Under the pieces are notes generated by a model. That model made no database searches. It was given only the letters and a program-made list of their open reading frames with translations, and had not been told where the DNA came from. DNA of 7,664 nt from assembly GCA_013694645.1 (NCBI GenBank), contig JACDBZ010000286.1, positions 1 through 7,664 of the forward strand. Direction: 5' to 3'. A program made the position numbers and the translations under genes. Origin of the DNA: Chloroflexota bacterium. Its GTDB lineage: Bacteria > Chloroflexota > Limnocylindria > QHBO01. Positions 1 to 7,504 of this stretch are shown piece by piece. Every line of letters starts with the position of its first letter. The stretch's first letter is position 1.

Positions 1-249
1 GAGCCGATCCGCCGCGGGTGTCGAGCGGCCCGCTGCCCTCAGAGGCTGCCGCAGCACGGCAAGGTGGACGCCGAACATGCTCATGGTGCCGGCCTCGAGC
101 CGGGCGCGATCGATGGACGCCTCGTCGGGCGTGCGTTCGGGGATGATCTCGATCCGCTCTGTCGCGTCCACCTCGGTCGCGAACGCGCGCAGCGCAACGT
201 CCAGGCCGAAGCCATCGTCGCCGTGCAGGAGCAACAGAGGGGCGCTCAC
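1..249 (-). CDS. holA: DNA polymerase III delta subunit, N-terminal part (runs off window)
   Basis: The first 83 residues of a protein truncated by the left edge. The start (M)SAPLLLLHGDDGFGLD and the stretch RIEIIPERTPDEASIDRARL, followed by AGTMSMFGVHLAVLRQP, match the opening of HolA: a first beta strand leading to G-D-[DE], then the "lslFg..r.vvlr" region of the first ATPase-like domain. HolA is the delta subunit of the clamp loader, which opens the sliding clamp at primer ends. The call also rests on position, since holA commonly follows comEC. GTG at 249 overlaps the HD gene stop (GTGA) and is preceded by GGGAGG (262-257) with a 7-base spacer. The rest of the gene, about three quarters, is outside the window. 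Confidence 0.8.
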   Translation of the reverse strand, partial: MSAPLLLLHGDDGFGLDVALRAFATEVDATERIEIIPERTPDEASIDRARLEAGTMSMFGVHLAVLRQPLRAAGRSTPAADRL

Positions 250-803
250 ACTCCCGCCTCCCAGGCGCCGCGCAGGCGCGTGACGAGATCGTCGACTGAA
301 AGCCCGACAACCTCGGCAAGCTCGGCCTCCAGGGCGTGCGCGGGCGGCCGCGCTGCCTCGATCTCATCGGCAAATTCCGGGTGCCGCAGCTTCATGTCGT
401 CGAGCCGTTCGTCGACGGTCATGAACTCCTGGGCCACGTGCCGATCGGCCACGGCCACCAGGACAGAGGGCCAACCGCGCGGGAAGCGATCGTCGTCGAG
501 CAGGCAGTTGACCGGGTGGGAGGCGACCGGCATGGCGAGCTCCTCGTAGCCCGCCGCCTCGAGCCGTCGCGCGCCGACGATGCCGTGCTCGCCGCCATCG
601 CGCCGAATCTGGATCTTGTCGATGTCGTGCAGCAGCGCCGCGACCTCCACCAGCGCGCCGTCGATCGGGATCTGGGCCTCGGCCAGCAGCGCAGCGGCCG
701 CCACCGCCACGCGGGCGACACCCTCGGAGTGGACGACAATGCCATCCGGCAGGCCGGCGTCGGCCAGCATGCGGCGAGCGGTGGATCGGTCAGGAACGGC
801 CAT
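246..803 (-). CDS. HD-domain protein, putative phosphohydrolase
   Basis: A 185-residue cytosolic protein of the HD superfamily, whose members are metal-dependent phosphohydrolases acting on nucleotides or phosphodiesters. The substrate is unknown here. Candidate metal ligands follow the H...HD...D order: H25 (VVHSEGVARVA), H59-D60 (AALLHDIDK) and D120 (VAVADRH). Extra histidines occur at H73 and H96 (MPVASHPVN). The overall pattern matches HDIG-type stand-alone domains. ATG 803 has no strong ribosome binding site and follows the probable comEC end by a few bases. Its stop overlaps the holA start in GTGA, so it belongs to the comEC-holA transcript. It sits where comEC and holA are often directly adjacent, so this is an insertion into a familiar order. 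Its role in competence or replication, if any, is not shown. Confidence 0.85.
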   Translation of the reverse strand: MAVPDRSTARRMLADAGLPDGIVVHSEGVARVAVAAAALLAEAQIPIDGALVEVAALLHDIDKIQIRRDGGEHGIVGARRLEAAGYEELAMPVASHPVNCLLDDDRFPRGWPSVLVAVADRHVAQEFMTVDERLDDMKLRHPEFADEIEAARPPAHALEAELAEVVGLSVDDLVTRLRGAWEAGV

Positions 804-812
804 GGAGCGATG

Positions 813-3286
813 CTACCCGTGGACCCTGCACCGTGCACCGGAAGGATCGCCCCCCAACCGGCATCGGTCCTGACCCGGTAGGAGCGTCCATCGGTCTCGA
901 CCTCGACGTCGCCCTGCCGATCGGTCCGATAGACGGCGATCGCCGCGCGGGCTCCGAGCGTCGCGAGCGTCTCGGGCGCCGGATGTCCGTAGTCGTTGTC
1001 CTCGCCCGACGAGATGACCGCGACGCTCGGCCGGATGGCGTCGAGCAGCCCCGGGGTGGTGGATGAGTGCGATCCGTGGTGTCCAACCTTCAGAACGTCA
1101 ACGGTCGGGAGCGCGCCACGGTGCACGAGCGTCGCCTCGATCGGTGCCTCGGCGTCGCCGGTGAGCAGGGCGGTGAAGCCGCCATGGCGAACGAGCATGA
1201 CCACGGATCCGTTGTTGATGTCGCCATCCGGGAGCGACGCTGCCGCGTCGGCCGCCGACGGGTACACGATCTCGATCGAGGTGGACGCATCGAGCATGAA
1301 GCCATGACCGGCACGCGCGACTGTGATGCCGACGTCGCGCTCGGATACATCGGCGATCAGTCGAGCGTACGACGGGTTATCAAACGGGATGCCTGCATGG
1401 AGCACGGCGCCGACCTGAAACCGGTCCAATACCTCAACGAGGCCGGCGACGTGGTCCTGGTGTGGATGGCTCAGGACCATCAGGTCGATGCGGCGGGCGA
1501 AGAACGGAAGGTTTGCCCCCAGCCGGCGGAGCGTCAACTCGGGATCGGGGCCGCCGTCGATGAGCATCGTCCGGCCGGCCGGCGTCTCCAGGAGGATAGC
1601 GTCGCCCTGGCCGACGTCGAGGATCGTCAGGTGCAGGCGCCCGTCCGGCCGCGACACGACCGTGACAGCCAACAGGATCCCCACGAGGACCAGGCCGACC
1701 GGCAGTGGACGAACCAGCCGCCTGGCCACCCTGGCCGCCGCGCTGGCCGCCCGCTCATCCGGCGATCGGTCCGCGGCGGGCGATGCTCCGAGTGCCCAGG
1801 TCGCAAGGCCCAGGATGGGGAGCCAGGCGATTGCGACCGGCGGCGGGATCGAGACGTCCACTGCCGCGTAGGGGAGGGAGGCGACCGCCATCCCGAGGCT
1901 CACGATCACGCGGAGGACCAGCCACGCGGCGCCACCGGCGAACCAGCTCATGGCGTCGCTCAGAACGGGAATGTGCACGGTGCCGTCGAGGACGCCCGCC
2001 AGTGAGGCGATGGCGCTGAAGAGCATCGTGATCGGCACGAACGGCACGACGAGAATGTTGGCGATCGGTGCCACCAGCGAGAGGCGCTCGAAGTTGACCA
2101 GGACTATGGGTAGCGTGGTGAGCTGCGCGGCGAGGGTCAGGGCGACCGGCTCGCGGATCCACGCCGGCCAGCCAGGCAAGCGGCGCTCGACGGCGCCGCC
2201 GAACCAGATGAGCCCGGCGGTGGCAAGCAGCGATAACTGGAAGCCGACGTCCCACAACACCGCTGGCGCCACCAGGAGCATGACCAGCGCCGCCAACCCC
2301 AGCGCCGATGCGGCGTGGGCACGAGAGCCACCCAGGCGGGCGACGAGCATTGCCGCCGCCATGAGAGCGGCGCGCACGACCGATGGGCTTGCGCCGGTCA
2401 GGACGACGTAGCCGCCGACGGTGAGCGCGGCAACCAACGCCGTGGTCCAGCGTCCACCGGGGCGGCGCTCCAATGGCCGAACCATTGCCGCCACCAGGGC
2501 GGCCACGATCGCAATGTTCCAGCCGGAGATGGCGACCACGTGTGTCAGGCCGGCCGTGGCGAAGGCGTCGTTGATCTCCGGAGCAATGGATGCGCGAACG
2601 CCGAGAAGGATGCCAGCACCCAGGGCCGCCTCCGGTTCGGGCACGATCCCATTCAGGCCGTGCAGCAGCGCATTCCGGACGCCGACGAGGAGCGCTTCTG
2701 GCCCCGTTGCGATCTCGACGACTTCGGCGAAGCGAGGGCGTCCGATGGCTCCGACCCCCTGCCGCGCCAGGTACTCGCGATACGCGAACCCATCGAAGTC
2801 CTCCGCCATTTCGACTCTGGCGCGTACTCGAAGGCGATCGCCGCTGCGGGCGTCGATGCCACGCGGCATCCAGACCAGCAATCGATCGCCGAGCTCCCAT
2901 CGGCGACCATCGAACACGACTTCCAGCTCGCCGAGGACGACCTGCATGCGATCCTCGCGCGGACGCGGATCGTCCATGACGGTGCCGATCAGTTCGTGCT
3001 CGTCACCGTCGACGAGGGATGCGACCGAAGGCTGCGCGGTCGGTCGCGAAGGATCGGTCGCAGCGTGGCGCCACGTGCCGAGGGCGGCGAAGCCGAGAAC
3101 CACGCCGATCAGCAGCAGACACCCTCCGGATCCGCTGCCCGGACCGAGAAGCGAGCCAAGGGCCAGCATGGCGAATCCCGCCACGAGGAGGATGGCTGGT
3201 GATGAGGCGAGCCCCAGATCGGCCGACAGGATGCCACCGCCGACGCCCGCAAGGGCCAGGGGTAGTGCGAATCGACCGGTGCCCAC
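813..3286 (-). CDS. comEC: ComEC DNA uptake channel protein; C-terminal frame disturbed
   Basis: Inner-membrane channel that carries transforming single-stranded DNA into the cell. N-terminal membrane helices (about 8-72) precede a DUF4131/OB-like domain (about 95-190). The Competence domain, with many helices, spans about 205-500 and includes the signature THVVAISGWN (248-257). The cytoplasmic metallo-beta-lactamase-like domain runs from about 550 to 805: HPHQDH (607-612), TGD (709-711) and GHHGSH (735-740), the metal and nuclease-type residues. GTG at 3286 lies two bases after comEA with no clear ribosome binding site. The uninterrupted frame continues to a stop at 419 (955 residues), but from about residue 825 it is shadow sequence opposite the HD gene's own reading frame. 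One added G in the six-G run (850-855) would end the protein at TAG 815-813; one G fewer would end it at 790. The left coordinate here is that inferred end. Confidence 0.85.
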
Positions 3287-3288
3287 CG

Positions 3289-3939
3289 TCAGCCGGCGGT
3301 GGCGATGCCCTGGATGTCCTCCAGTTGCCCGCGATGAATGACGCCACGCTGGACCGCGTCGTCGAGCGAGGCGAACGGCTGCTCCTGTCGCGCGGCCACG
3401 ATCTTCTGGACGGTGACCGGTCCGATGCCCGGCAGGGCCTCCAGCTCCTCGGGCGTTGCCGTGTTCAGGTTGACCAGCCCACCGGTGCCACCACCACCGT
3501 CGTCGGGCGGAGGCGCGCCGGGCGGCGTCACCTCTCCGCCTGCCACGCCCGAGGACTCGCCGATGCGCGGCACCCGAATCTGCTCTCCGTCCCCGAGCAT
3601 CTGCGCCAGGTTGAGGCTCGCCGCCGCGGTAGCGAGGTCGGCGTCGGAAGCGTATCCGCCCGATGCTGCAATCGCCTCCGCGACCCGTGATCCGGCGGGC
3701 AGCTGTCGCACCCCGGGTTCGGCCACCGCGCCCTGGACGTCGACCACGATCGTCCCGTTGGCGGCGGAGTCGCTCGACGGCGCCGCGCTGGCGACCTGCG
3801 CGGTGGGCAGCGCCATGCCGCCCGTGACCAGGTCAGGCGAGTCAGCCTCCACGGGCGCGAACGCCAACCATCCTGCGGCGAGTGCCAGGATGAGGGCGCC
3901 GCCACCGGCGGCGATCATGATGCGGTCCGATCGAGACAC
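3289..3939 (-). CDS. comEA: ComEA competence protein, DNA-binding helix-hairpin-helix
   Basis: A 216-residue membrane-anchored DNA receptor for natural transformation. It binds incoming double-stranded DNA outside the membrane and passes it towards ComEC. After a short basic N-terminus (MSRSDR) there is one membrane segment (about residues 7-27). Next is a low-complexity spacer, then an SLBB domain beginning at TIVVDVQGAV and including LNLAQMLGDGEQIRVP. A Gly/Pro-rich linker (PPGAPPPDDGGGGTGG) leads to the C-terminal tandem helix-hairpin-helix domain: LVNLNTATPEELEALPGIGP, followed by a second hairpin ending in IQGIATAG. This is the full ComEA architecture. The frame opens at GTG 3954, but GGAGG at 3952-3948 favours GTG 3939. 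The stop is two bases from the comEC start, so the pair is co-transcribed and probably translationally coupled. Confidence 0.95.
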   Translation of the reverse strand: MSRSDRIMIAAGGGALILALAAGWLAFAPVEADSPDLVTGGMALPTAQVASAAPSSDSAANGTIVVDVQGAVAEPGVRQLPAGSRVAEAIAASGGYASDADLATAAASLNLAQMLGDGEQIRVPRIGESSGVAGGEVTPPGAPPPDDGGGGTGGLVNLNTATPEELEALPGIGPVTVQKIVAARQEQPFASLDDAVQRGVIHRGQLEDIQGIATAG

Positions 3940-3947
3940 GTACCGAG

Positions 3948-3952
3948 CCTCC
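3948..3952 (-). promoter_or_regulatory. comEA ribosome binding site
   Basis: GGAGG with an 8-base spacer to GTG at 3939. It overlaps the alternative GTG at 3954 and has no counterpart upstream of it, so the start at 3939 is preferred. Confidence 0.65.
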
Positions 3953-3990
3953 ACGCGGGAGGCGAGGATGGGACGGGACCAGCTGCGTCC

Positions 3991-4025
3991 GACGCCCGGC
4001 GTCCGGGCACTCGACGCCGGGCATC
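3991..4025 (-). terminator. 13-bp GC hairpin in the leuS-comEA gap
   Basis: Minus-strand stem GATGCCCGGCGTC/GACGCCGGGCGTC with a 9-nt loop. The only non-Watson-Crick pair is G-U on the minus-strand RNA. On the plus-strand RNA the same position would be C-A and would not pair, so the structure appears to serve the leftward transcript. It could end the leuS transcript or lie in the comEA leader, about 50 bases before the comEA start. No T run follows. Confidence 0.45.
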
Positions 4026-4126
4026 GGAAGCAGGACCGCAGGCTACGCCCTCGCGCCTTATCGGTCGGTTACTGGTGGGTTATCGGCGCACTCCTGTCGG
4101 AGCGTGGCGGCCGCGAGACCCATCCT

Positions 4127-4154
4127 GCTGGCGCATACACGTAGATACGCCAGC
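4127..4154 (-). terminator. Hairpin just after leuS, possible terminator
   Basis: A 10-bp stem GCTGGCGTAT/ATGCGCCAGC with one G-U pair and an 8-nt loop, beginning 16 bases after the leuS stop. There is no T tract behind it, so it may act with Rho, as an RNA 3'-end stabiliser, or as a non-canonical terminator of GC-rich bacteria. Confidence 0.45.
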
Positions 4155-4170
4155 GCTCCAGAGCACAGAA

Positions 4171-6660
4171 TCAAGCCTTTGGCGTCACCACGTTGACGAG
4201 ACGTCCCGGAATCTGGATGACACGCAGCGGCGGACGTCCGGCGAGGTAGCGCTGAACGTGCTCGGAGGTCAGCGCCATCCGTTCGATCTCCTCGGCGGGG
4301 GTGTCAACCGTGACAACCAGCCGATCACGCAGCTTGCCATCGACCTGCACCGGCAGCTCGATCGTGTCCGAGGCCGCCAGCGACGCATCGGCCTCCGGCC
4401 ACGGCTGCTGATGAACCGAATACGCATGCCCACGACGCTCCCACAGCTCCTCGGCGATATGCGGCGTGACCGGGGCCAGCAGGACGAGGAGCGTATCGAC
4501 CGCATCGGCGTAGGCCGTGCCGCCGGCATGCCCCGCCTCCCGCGCGCGGATGATGGCGTTCGTCAGCTCCATCAGCTTGGAGATGGCGGTGTTGAAGTGG
4601 AACTCCTCGTAATCCTCGGTGACGGCCGCGATGGTCGTGTGCGTCACGCGGATCAGGGCGCGCGCGAGTTCCTCGTCTGCAGCCGCGGGTCCGCCGGTCG
4701 ACGGCAGGCCGACGCCCCAGACGCGGCCCAGCCATCGGTAGATGCCCTCCATGCCCGATGGATTCCACGGGCCGCCCTGGTCCCACGGGCCGATGAACAT
4801 CAGGAACGCGCGCACCGTGTCCGACCCGTAGCGGGCCACCAGCTCGTCGGGCGCCTGCACGTTGCCGCGCGACTTGCTCATGCGGTTGTGATCCGCGCCC
4901 AGGATCTGGCCCTGGTTGCGCAACTTCAGCGTCGGCTCGTCAACGTCCAGGAGGCCGAGGTCGCGCAGGGCTTTCACGAAGAAGCGGAAGTAGAGCAGGT
5001 GCATGACGCCATGCTCGGCGCCGCCGGTGTACACCTTCATCGGCATCCACGCGCGCGCCTGCTCCGGGTCCCATGCCCGCTGGTCATCGTTCGGCGAGCA
5101 GTAGCGCAGGAAATACCAGGATGAGTCGATGAAGGTGTCCAGTGTGTCGGTCTCGCGCCGCCCCGGCTTGCCGCACTCAGGGCAGGGTGCGCTGAGCCAC
5201 TCGGCGTGCGACTGCAGCGGCGACACGCCGGTCGGCGCGAAGTCGACGTCCTCGGGCAGCACGACCGGCAGATGATCCTCGGGGACCGGCACCGCGCCGT
5301 GCTCATCGCAGTAGATGATCGGGATCGGCGCGCCCCAGTAGCGCTGGCGGCTGATCAGCCAGTCGCGTTGCCGATAGGTGACGGCGATCTGGCCCCGTCC
5401 GCTCTCCTCGAGCGCTTTCGTGATGGCGGTGATCGCCTCGGCGGCCGGCATGCCGGTGAACTCGCCGGATTCGACCAGCACCTCGTCCGCGGAGTGCGCC
5501 ACGAACGCCTCGCCATCCGGTGCCGTACCGCCCCGCGGCAGGACCACGTAGCGGATGGGCAGGTCGAACTTCTTCGCGAACGCGAAGTCACGCTCGTCGT
5601 GGGCGGGGACGGCCATGATCGCCCCGGTGCCGTAGCCGGGCAGCACGTAGTCGGCGATCCAGATCGGGACGCGCTCGTTTGTCATCGGGTTGATGGCATA
5701 CGCGCCGACGAAGACCCCGGTTTTCTCGCGCTCCGTGCTCATGCGCTCGATCTCGGTCTCGCGCCGCGCGCCGGCAACGTAGACCTCCACGTCGGCCCTT
5801 CGATCGTCCGTGGTCAGGACCGAGACGAGCGGGTGCTCGGGCGCCAGGACCATGAAGGTCGCACCGAACAGCGTGTCGGGGCGCGTGGTGAAGACGCGGA
5901 TCGGCTCACGATCTTCCGCCTCGGTCGGGAAGTCGATCTCCGCACCCTCCGATCGGCCGATCCAGTTCGTCTGCATCAGCTTGATCGGCTCGGGGTAGTC
6001 GACGCCGCTGAAGTCCAGCAGCTCGTCGGAGTAGTTGGTGATTCGGAACCACCACTGTTCCAGATCGCGCTTCTCGACCGGAGTGCCGCAGCGCCAGCAG
6101 ACGCGATTCGGTCCCTCCACCTGCTCGCGTGCCAGGACGACCTTGTCCTTCGGGCACCAGTCGACCGGCGCCATGGCCCGATACGCCAACCCCGCCTTGA
6201 GGAATTGCAAGAAGATCCACTGCGTCCAGCGGTAGTAGCCGGGGTCACTGACGACCACCTCGCGTGACCAGTCGAACATGGCGCCCATCGTCTTGAACTG
6301 GACACGCATGCGCTCGATGTTGGCCTTCGTCCACGTCGCTGGGTGGATGTTGCGCGCGATGGCCGCGTTCTCCGCCGGCAGCCCGAAGCTGTCGAAGCCC
6401 ATCGGGAACATGACGTTCGCGCCGCGCATGCGGTGCATCCTGGCCACGATGTCCGGCCCGGTGGCCGCGTACCAGTGCCCGACATGCAGGTCGCCCGACG
6501 GGTACGGGTACATGGTCAGGTGGTAGCGCTTCGGCCGCGGGTCATCATCTCGCGCGGTGTACAGCTCGTCGGCCGCCCAACGCTGTCGCCATTTCTCCTC
6601 GTATGTCGAGGGGTCAAAGCGACCGTCGCGTGAGGCGCGGGTCCCGGTCTCGGCCGTCAT
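4171..6660 (-). CDS. leuS: Leucyl-tRNA synthetase (LeuRS)
   Basis: An 829-residue class Ia aminoacyl-tRNA synthetase that charges tRNA-Leu with leucine in the cytosol, of usual bacterial length. The HIGH motif appears as H59-V-G-H62 after PYPSGDL. A zinc-type insert has C169, C188 and C191. The CP1 editing domain, which removes mischarged amino acids, shows TTRPDTLFGA (258-267) and the conserved block GTGAIMAVPAHDERD (344-358). A second CPEC pair is at 493-496. The KMSKS loop reads RMSKS (593-597) in NRMSKSRGN. The C-terminal region has the anticodon-binding helical bundle and the usual LPVQVDGKLRD start of the C-terminal domain. The ATG at 6660 overlaps the stop of the upstream ORF (ATGA). 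No Shine-Dalgarno is visible, so initiation probably relies on coupling. The frame stays open to 6828, but the added residues resemble arginine-rich shadow sequence, not LeuRS. Confidence 0.98.
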   Translation of the reverse strand: MTAETGTRASRDGRFDPSTYEEKWRQRWAADELYTARDDDPRPKRYHLTMYPYPSGDLHVGHWYAATGPDIVARMHRMRGANVMFPMGFDSFGLPAENAAIARNIHPATWTKANIERMRVQFKTMGAMFDWSREVVVSDPGYYRWTQWIFLQFLKAGLAYRAMAPVDWCPKDKVVLAREQVEGPNRVCWRCGTPVEKRDLEQWWFRITNYSDELLDFSGVDYPEPIKLMQTNWIGRSEGAEIDFPTEAEDREPIRVFTTRPDTLFGATFMVLAPEHPLVSVLTTDDRRADVEVYVAGARRETEIERMSTEREKTGVFVGAYAINPMTNERVPIWIADYVLPGYGTGAIMAVPAHDERDFAFAKKFDLPIRYVVLPRGGTAPDGEAFVAHSADEVLVESGEFTGMPAAEAITAITKALEESGRGQIAVTYRQRDWLISRQRYWGAPIPIIYCDEHGAVPVPEDHLPVVLPEDVDFAPTGVSPLQSHAEWLSAPCPECGKPGRRETDTLDTFIDSSWYFLRYCSPNDDQRAWDPEQARAWMPMKVYTGGAEHGVMHLLYFRFFVKALRDLGLLDVDEPTLKLRNQGQILGADHNRMSKSRGNVQAPDELVARYGSDTVRAFLMFIGPWDQGGPWNPSGMEGIYRWLGRVWGVGLPSTGGPAAADEELARALIRVTHTTIAAVTEDYEEFHFNTAISKLMELTNAIIRAREAGHAGGTAYADAVDTLLVLLAPVTPHIAEELWERRGHAYSVHQQPWPEADASLAASDTIELPVQVDGKLRDRLVVTVDTPAEEIERMALTSEHVQRYLAGRPPLRVIQIPGRLVNVVTPKA

Positions 6661-6929
6661 CGGTGTTGGCTTCGGACGGCTTGGGAGGCGGCGGCGGTGG
6701 TGTCGGTGACATCGGCGCCGATAAATCGCGGGTGGGACACTTGGATCCTTCCTCTGGGCACGAATGCACCGATATGTCGATAGGGGTGGCGCCTGCCGCG
6801 GGTCGGAGCGGCTCCCGATGCGCCCCATCCACCGATAAATCGGCGAGGCGACGCCACGGCTCTCCTCGCGGCGTCAATCGGGCGATCAATCAGTGGAACT
6901 GGCTTGCGCTGCACGTCTGCGATGCTCAC
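6657..6929 (-). CDS. Unrecognised 90-residue basic protein between GNAT and leuS
   Basis: I do not recognise this protein. It begins with GTG at 6929, preceded by GGAGG with a 6-base spacer and one base after the GNAT stop. It ends in an ATGA overlap with the leuS start, so both junctions have operon geometry. The product is basic, about 90 residues, with no evident membrane segment or catalytic motif. It contains three copies of an R-[FH]-I-G motif: RRFIGGW (29-35), YRHIGAF (50-56) and PRFIGAD (67-73), spaced 21 and 17 residues apart. Glycine-, arginine- and proline-rich linkers suggest a largely unstructured chain. Codon use is less GC-biased than in leuS, and each motif uses the same uncommon CGA codon. 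It could be a real small protein, a leader peptide for leuS, or sequence selected mainly as DNA or RNA. Homologue conservation would decide. Confidence 0.5.
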   Translation of the reverse strand: MSIADVQRKPVPLIDRPIDAARRAVASPRRFIGGWGASGAAPTRGRRHPYRHIGAFVPRGRIQVSHPRFIGADVTDTTAAASQAVRSQHR

Positions 6930-6930
6930 G

Positions 6931-7482
6931 TCATGCCTCCTTCGGGAACCAGGCCATGAGCACCTCGTCGCGATACTCGTCGCCGGATCGGTACTGCTGG
7001 CGCCGGATGCCCTCGTGGACGAAGCCACGACGCTCGTAGACTGCGATGGCGCGCTCGTTGTCGGGAAAGACGCCCAGCGAGATCTTGCGCAGGCCGCGCT
7101 CACGTGCCCAGGCCTGCGCCCCGGAGACGAGCTCGCTGCCGATCCCGACGTCACGCCAGTCGATCGCGATGCAGATCGACAGCACCCCGATGTGCTCCGT
7201 CGCGCGACCGCGATCCACGCTGATCAGCACGTTGCCGATCGTCTCGCCCTCGGCCTCCGCCACGAGCGCCAGGCTCTCGGAGGCACCGATCAGCTCACTG
7301 ATCCAGAACGCCTCGGAGGGCTCGCTGATGGTGCCGGGAGTGGTGATCAGCCAGCGGCCTTCCCTGCGGACCTGCCCGAACAGGCGGGCCAGCGCCCGTC
7401 CGTCGGTCGGTCGTCCCGGACGCAGCGTCCAGCGACGCCCGTCCCGGGCCGTCTTCGCCTCGCCGCTTTCCGTCTGGATCAT
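6931..7482 (-). CDS. GNAT family N-acetyltransferase
   Basis: A 183-residue cytosolic acetyltransferase of the GNAT fold, which transfers acetyl from acetyl-CoA to an amino group; the substrate cannot be told from sequence. The acetyl-CoA loop is R110-D-V-G-I-G-S116, preceded by the strand HIGVLSICIAIDW (97-109). It is followed by the helix and motif B region with GVFPDNERAIAVYERRGF (137-154), where the N-x-x-A-I-x-x-Y-E-x-x-G-F pattern is typical of the family. The length is normal for a single-domain GNAT. The ATG at 7482 is supported by GGAG at 7495-7492 with a 9-base spacer. The gene starts 23 bases after the T-box hairpin and its stop is one base before the next start, so it is the first gene of a probable leuS operon. 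RimI-like protein acetylation, self-resistance, or a role in translation are all possible, but none is shown. Confidence 0.9.
   Translation of the reverse strand: MIQTESGEAKTARDGRRWTLRPGRPTDGRALARLFGQVRREGRWLITTPGTISEPSEAFWISELIGASESLALVAEAEGETIGNVLISVDRGRATEHIGVLSICIAIDWRDVGIGSELVSGAQAWARERGLRKISLGVFPDNERAIAVYERRGFVHEGIRRQQYRSGDEYRDEVLMAWFPKEA
6936..6940 (-). promoter_or_regulatory. Ribosome binding site of the 90-residue ORF
   Basis: GGAGG lies inside the last codons of the GNAT gene (AAG GAG GCA TGA), with a 6-base spacer to the GTG at 6929. It fixes the start of the small ORF rather than the far upstream in-frame ATG at 7154, which would overlap most of the 5' neighbour's coding sequence. 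It also suggests translational coupling between the two genes. Confidence 0.6.
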
Positions 7483-7504
7483 CTTCGGCTACTCCGGACA
7501 CGAC

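Larger units (their letters stand above)
3940..4170. other. Intergenic region between leuS and comEA
   Basis: A 231-base stretch without a supportable gene. It holds the two minus-strand hairpins described separately and a 22-base-spaced direct repeat TTATCGG (4058-4064 and 4080-4086, plus strand). A comEA-comEC promoter would be expected here, but no convincing -35/-10 pair can be picked out by eye. Confidence 0.6.

Noticed and set aside
1067..2005. Long plus-strand open frame (312 codons) opposite comEC
   Set aside because: It is antisense to a clearly recognised comEC; the product is rich in Arg, Gly and His with no recognisable domain. It is an expected shadow in GC-rich DNA.
1755..2900. 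Second minus-strand open frame (381 codons) within comEC
   Set aside because: Arg-rich off-frame translation of the comEC region; the true frame shows the ComEC signature and membrane helices.
2421..3341. Plus-strand open frame (306 codons) opposite comEC and the comEA end
   Set aside because: Low-complexity Ser/Arg/Pro/Thr product spanning a gene junction on the other strand; shadow coding.
3940..4170. sigma70-type promoter for comEA
   Set aside because: Several AT-containing words (GATAAC, GATAAG) are present but none has a matching -35 at proper spacing, so no promoter is claimed.
5206..6267. Plus-strand open frame (353 codons) opposite leuS
   Set aside because: It mirrors the leuS coding sequence, has no domain and no ribosome binding site, and is shadow coding.
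6661..6828. N-terminal extension of leuS to the ATG at 6828
   Set aside because: The added 56 residues are Arg- and Pro-rich and unlike any LeuRS. The ATG at 6660 overlaps the upstream stop and gives a normal LeuRS N-terminus.
6930..7154. Extension of the 90-residue ORF to the ATG at 7154
   Set aside because: It would overlap the well-supported GNAT gene by over 200 bases; the GTG at 6929 has a good ribosome binding site.
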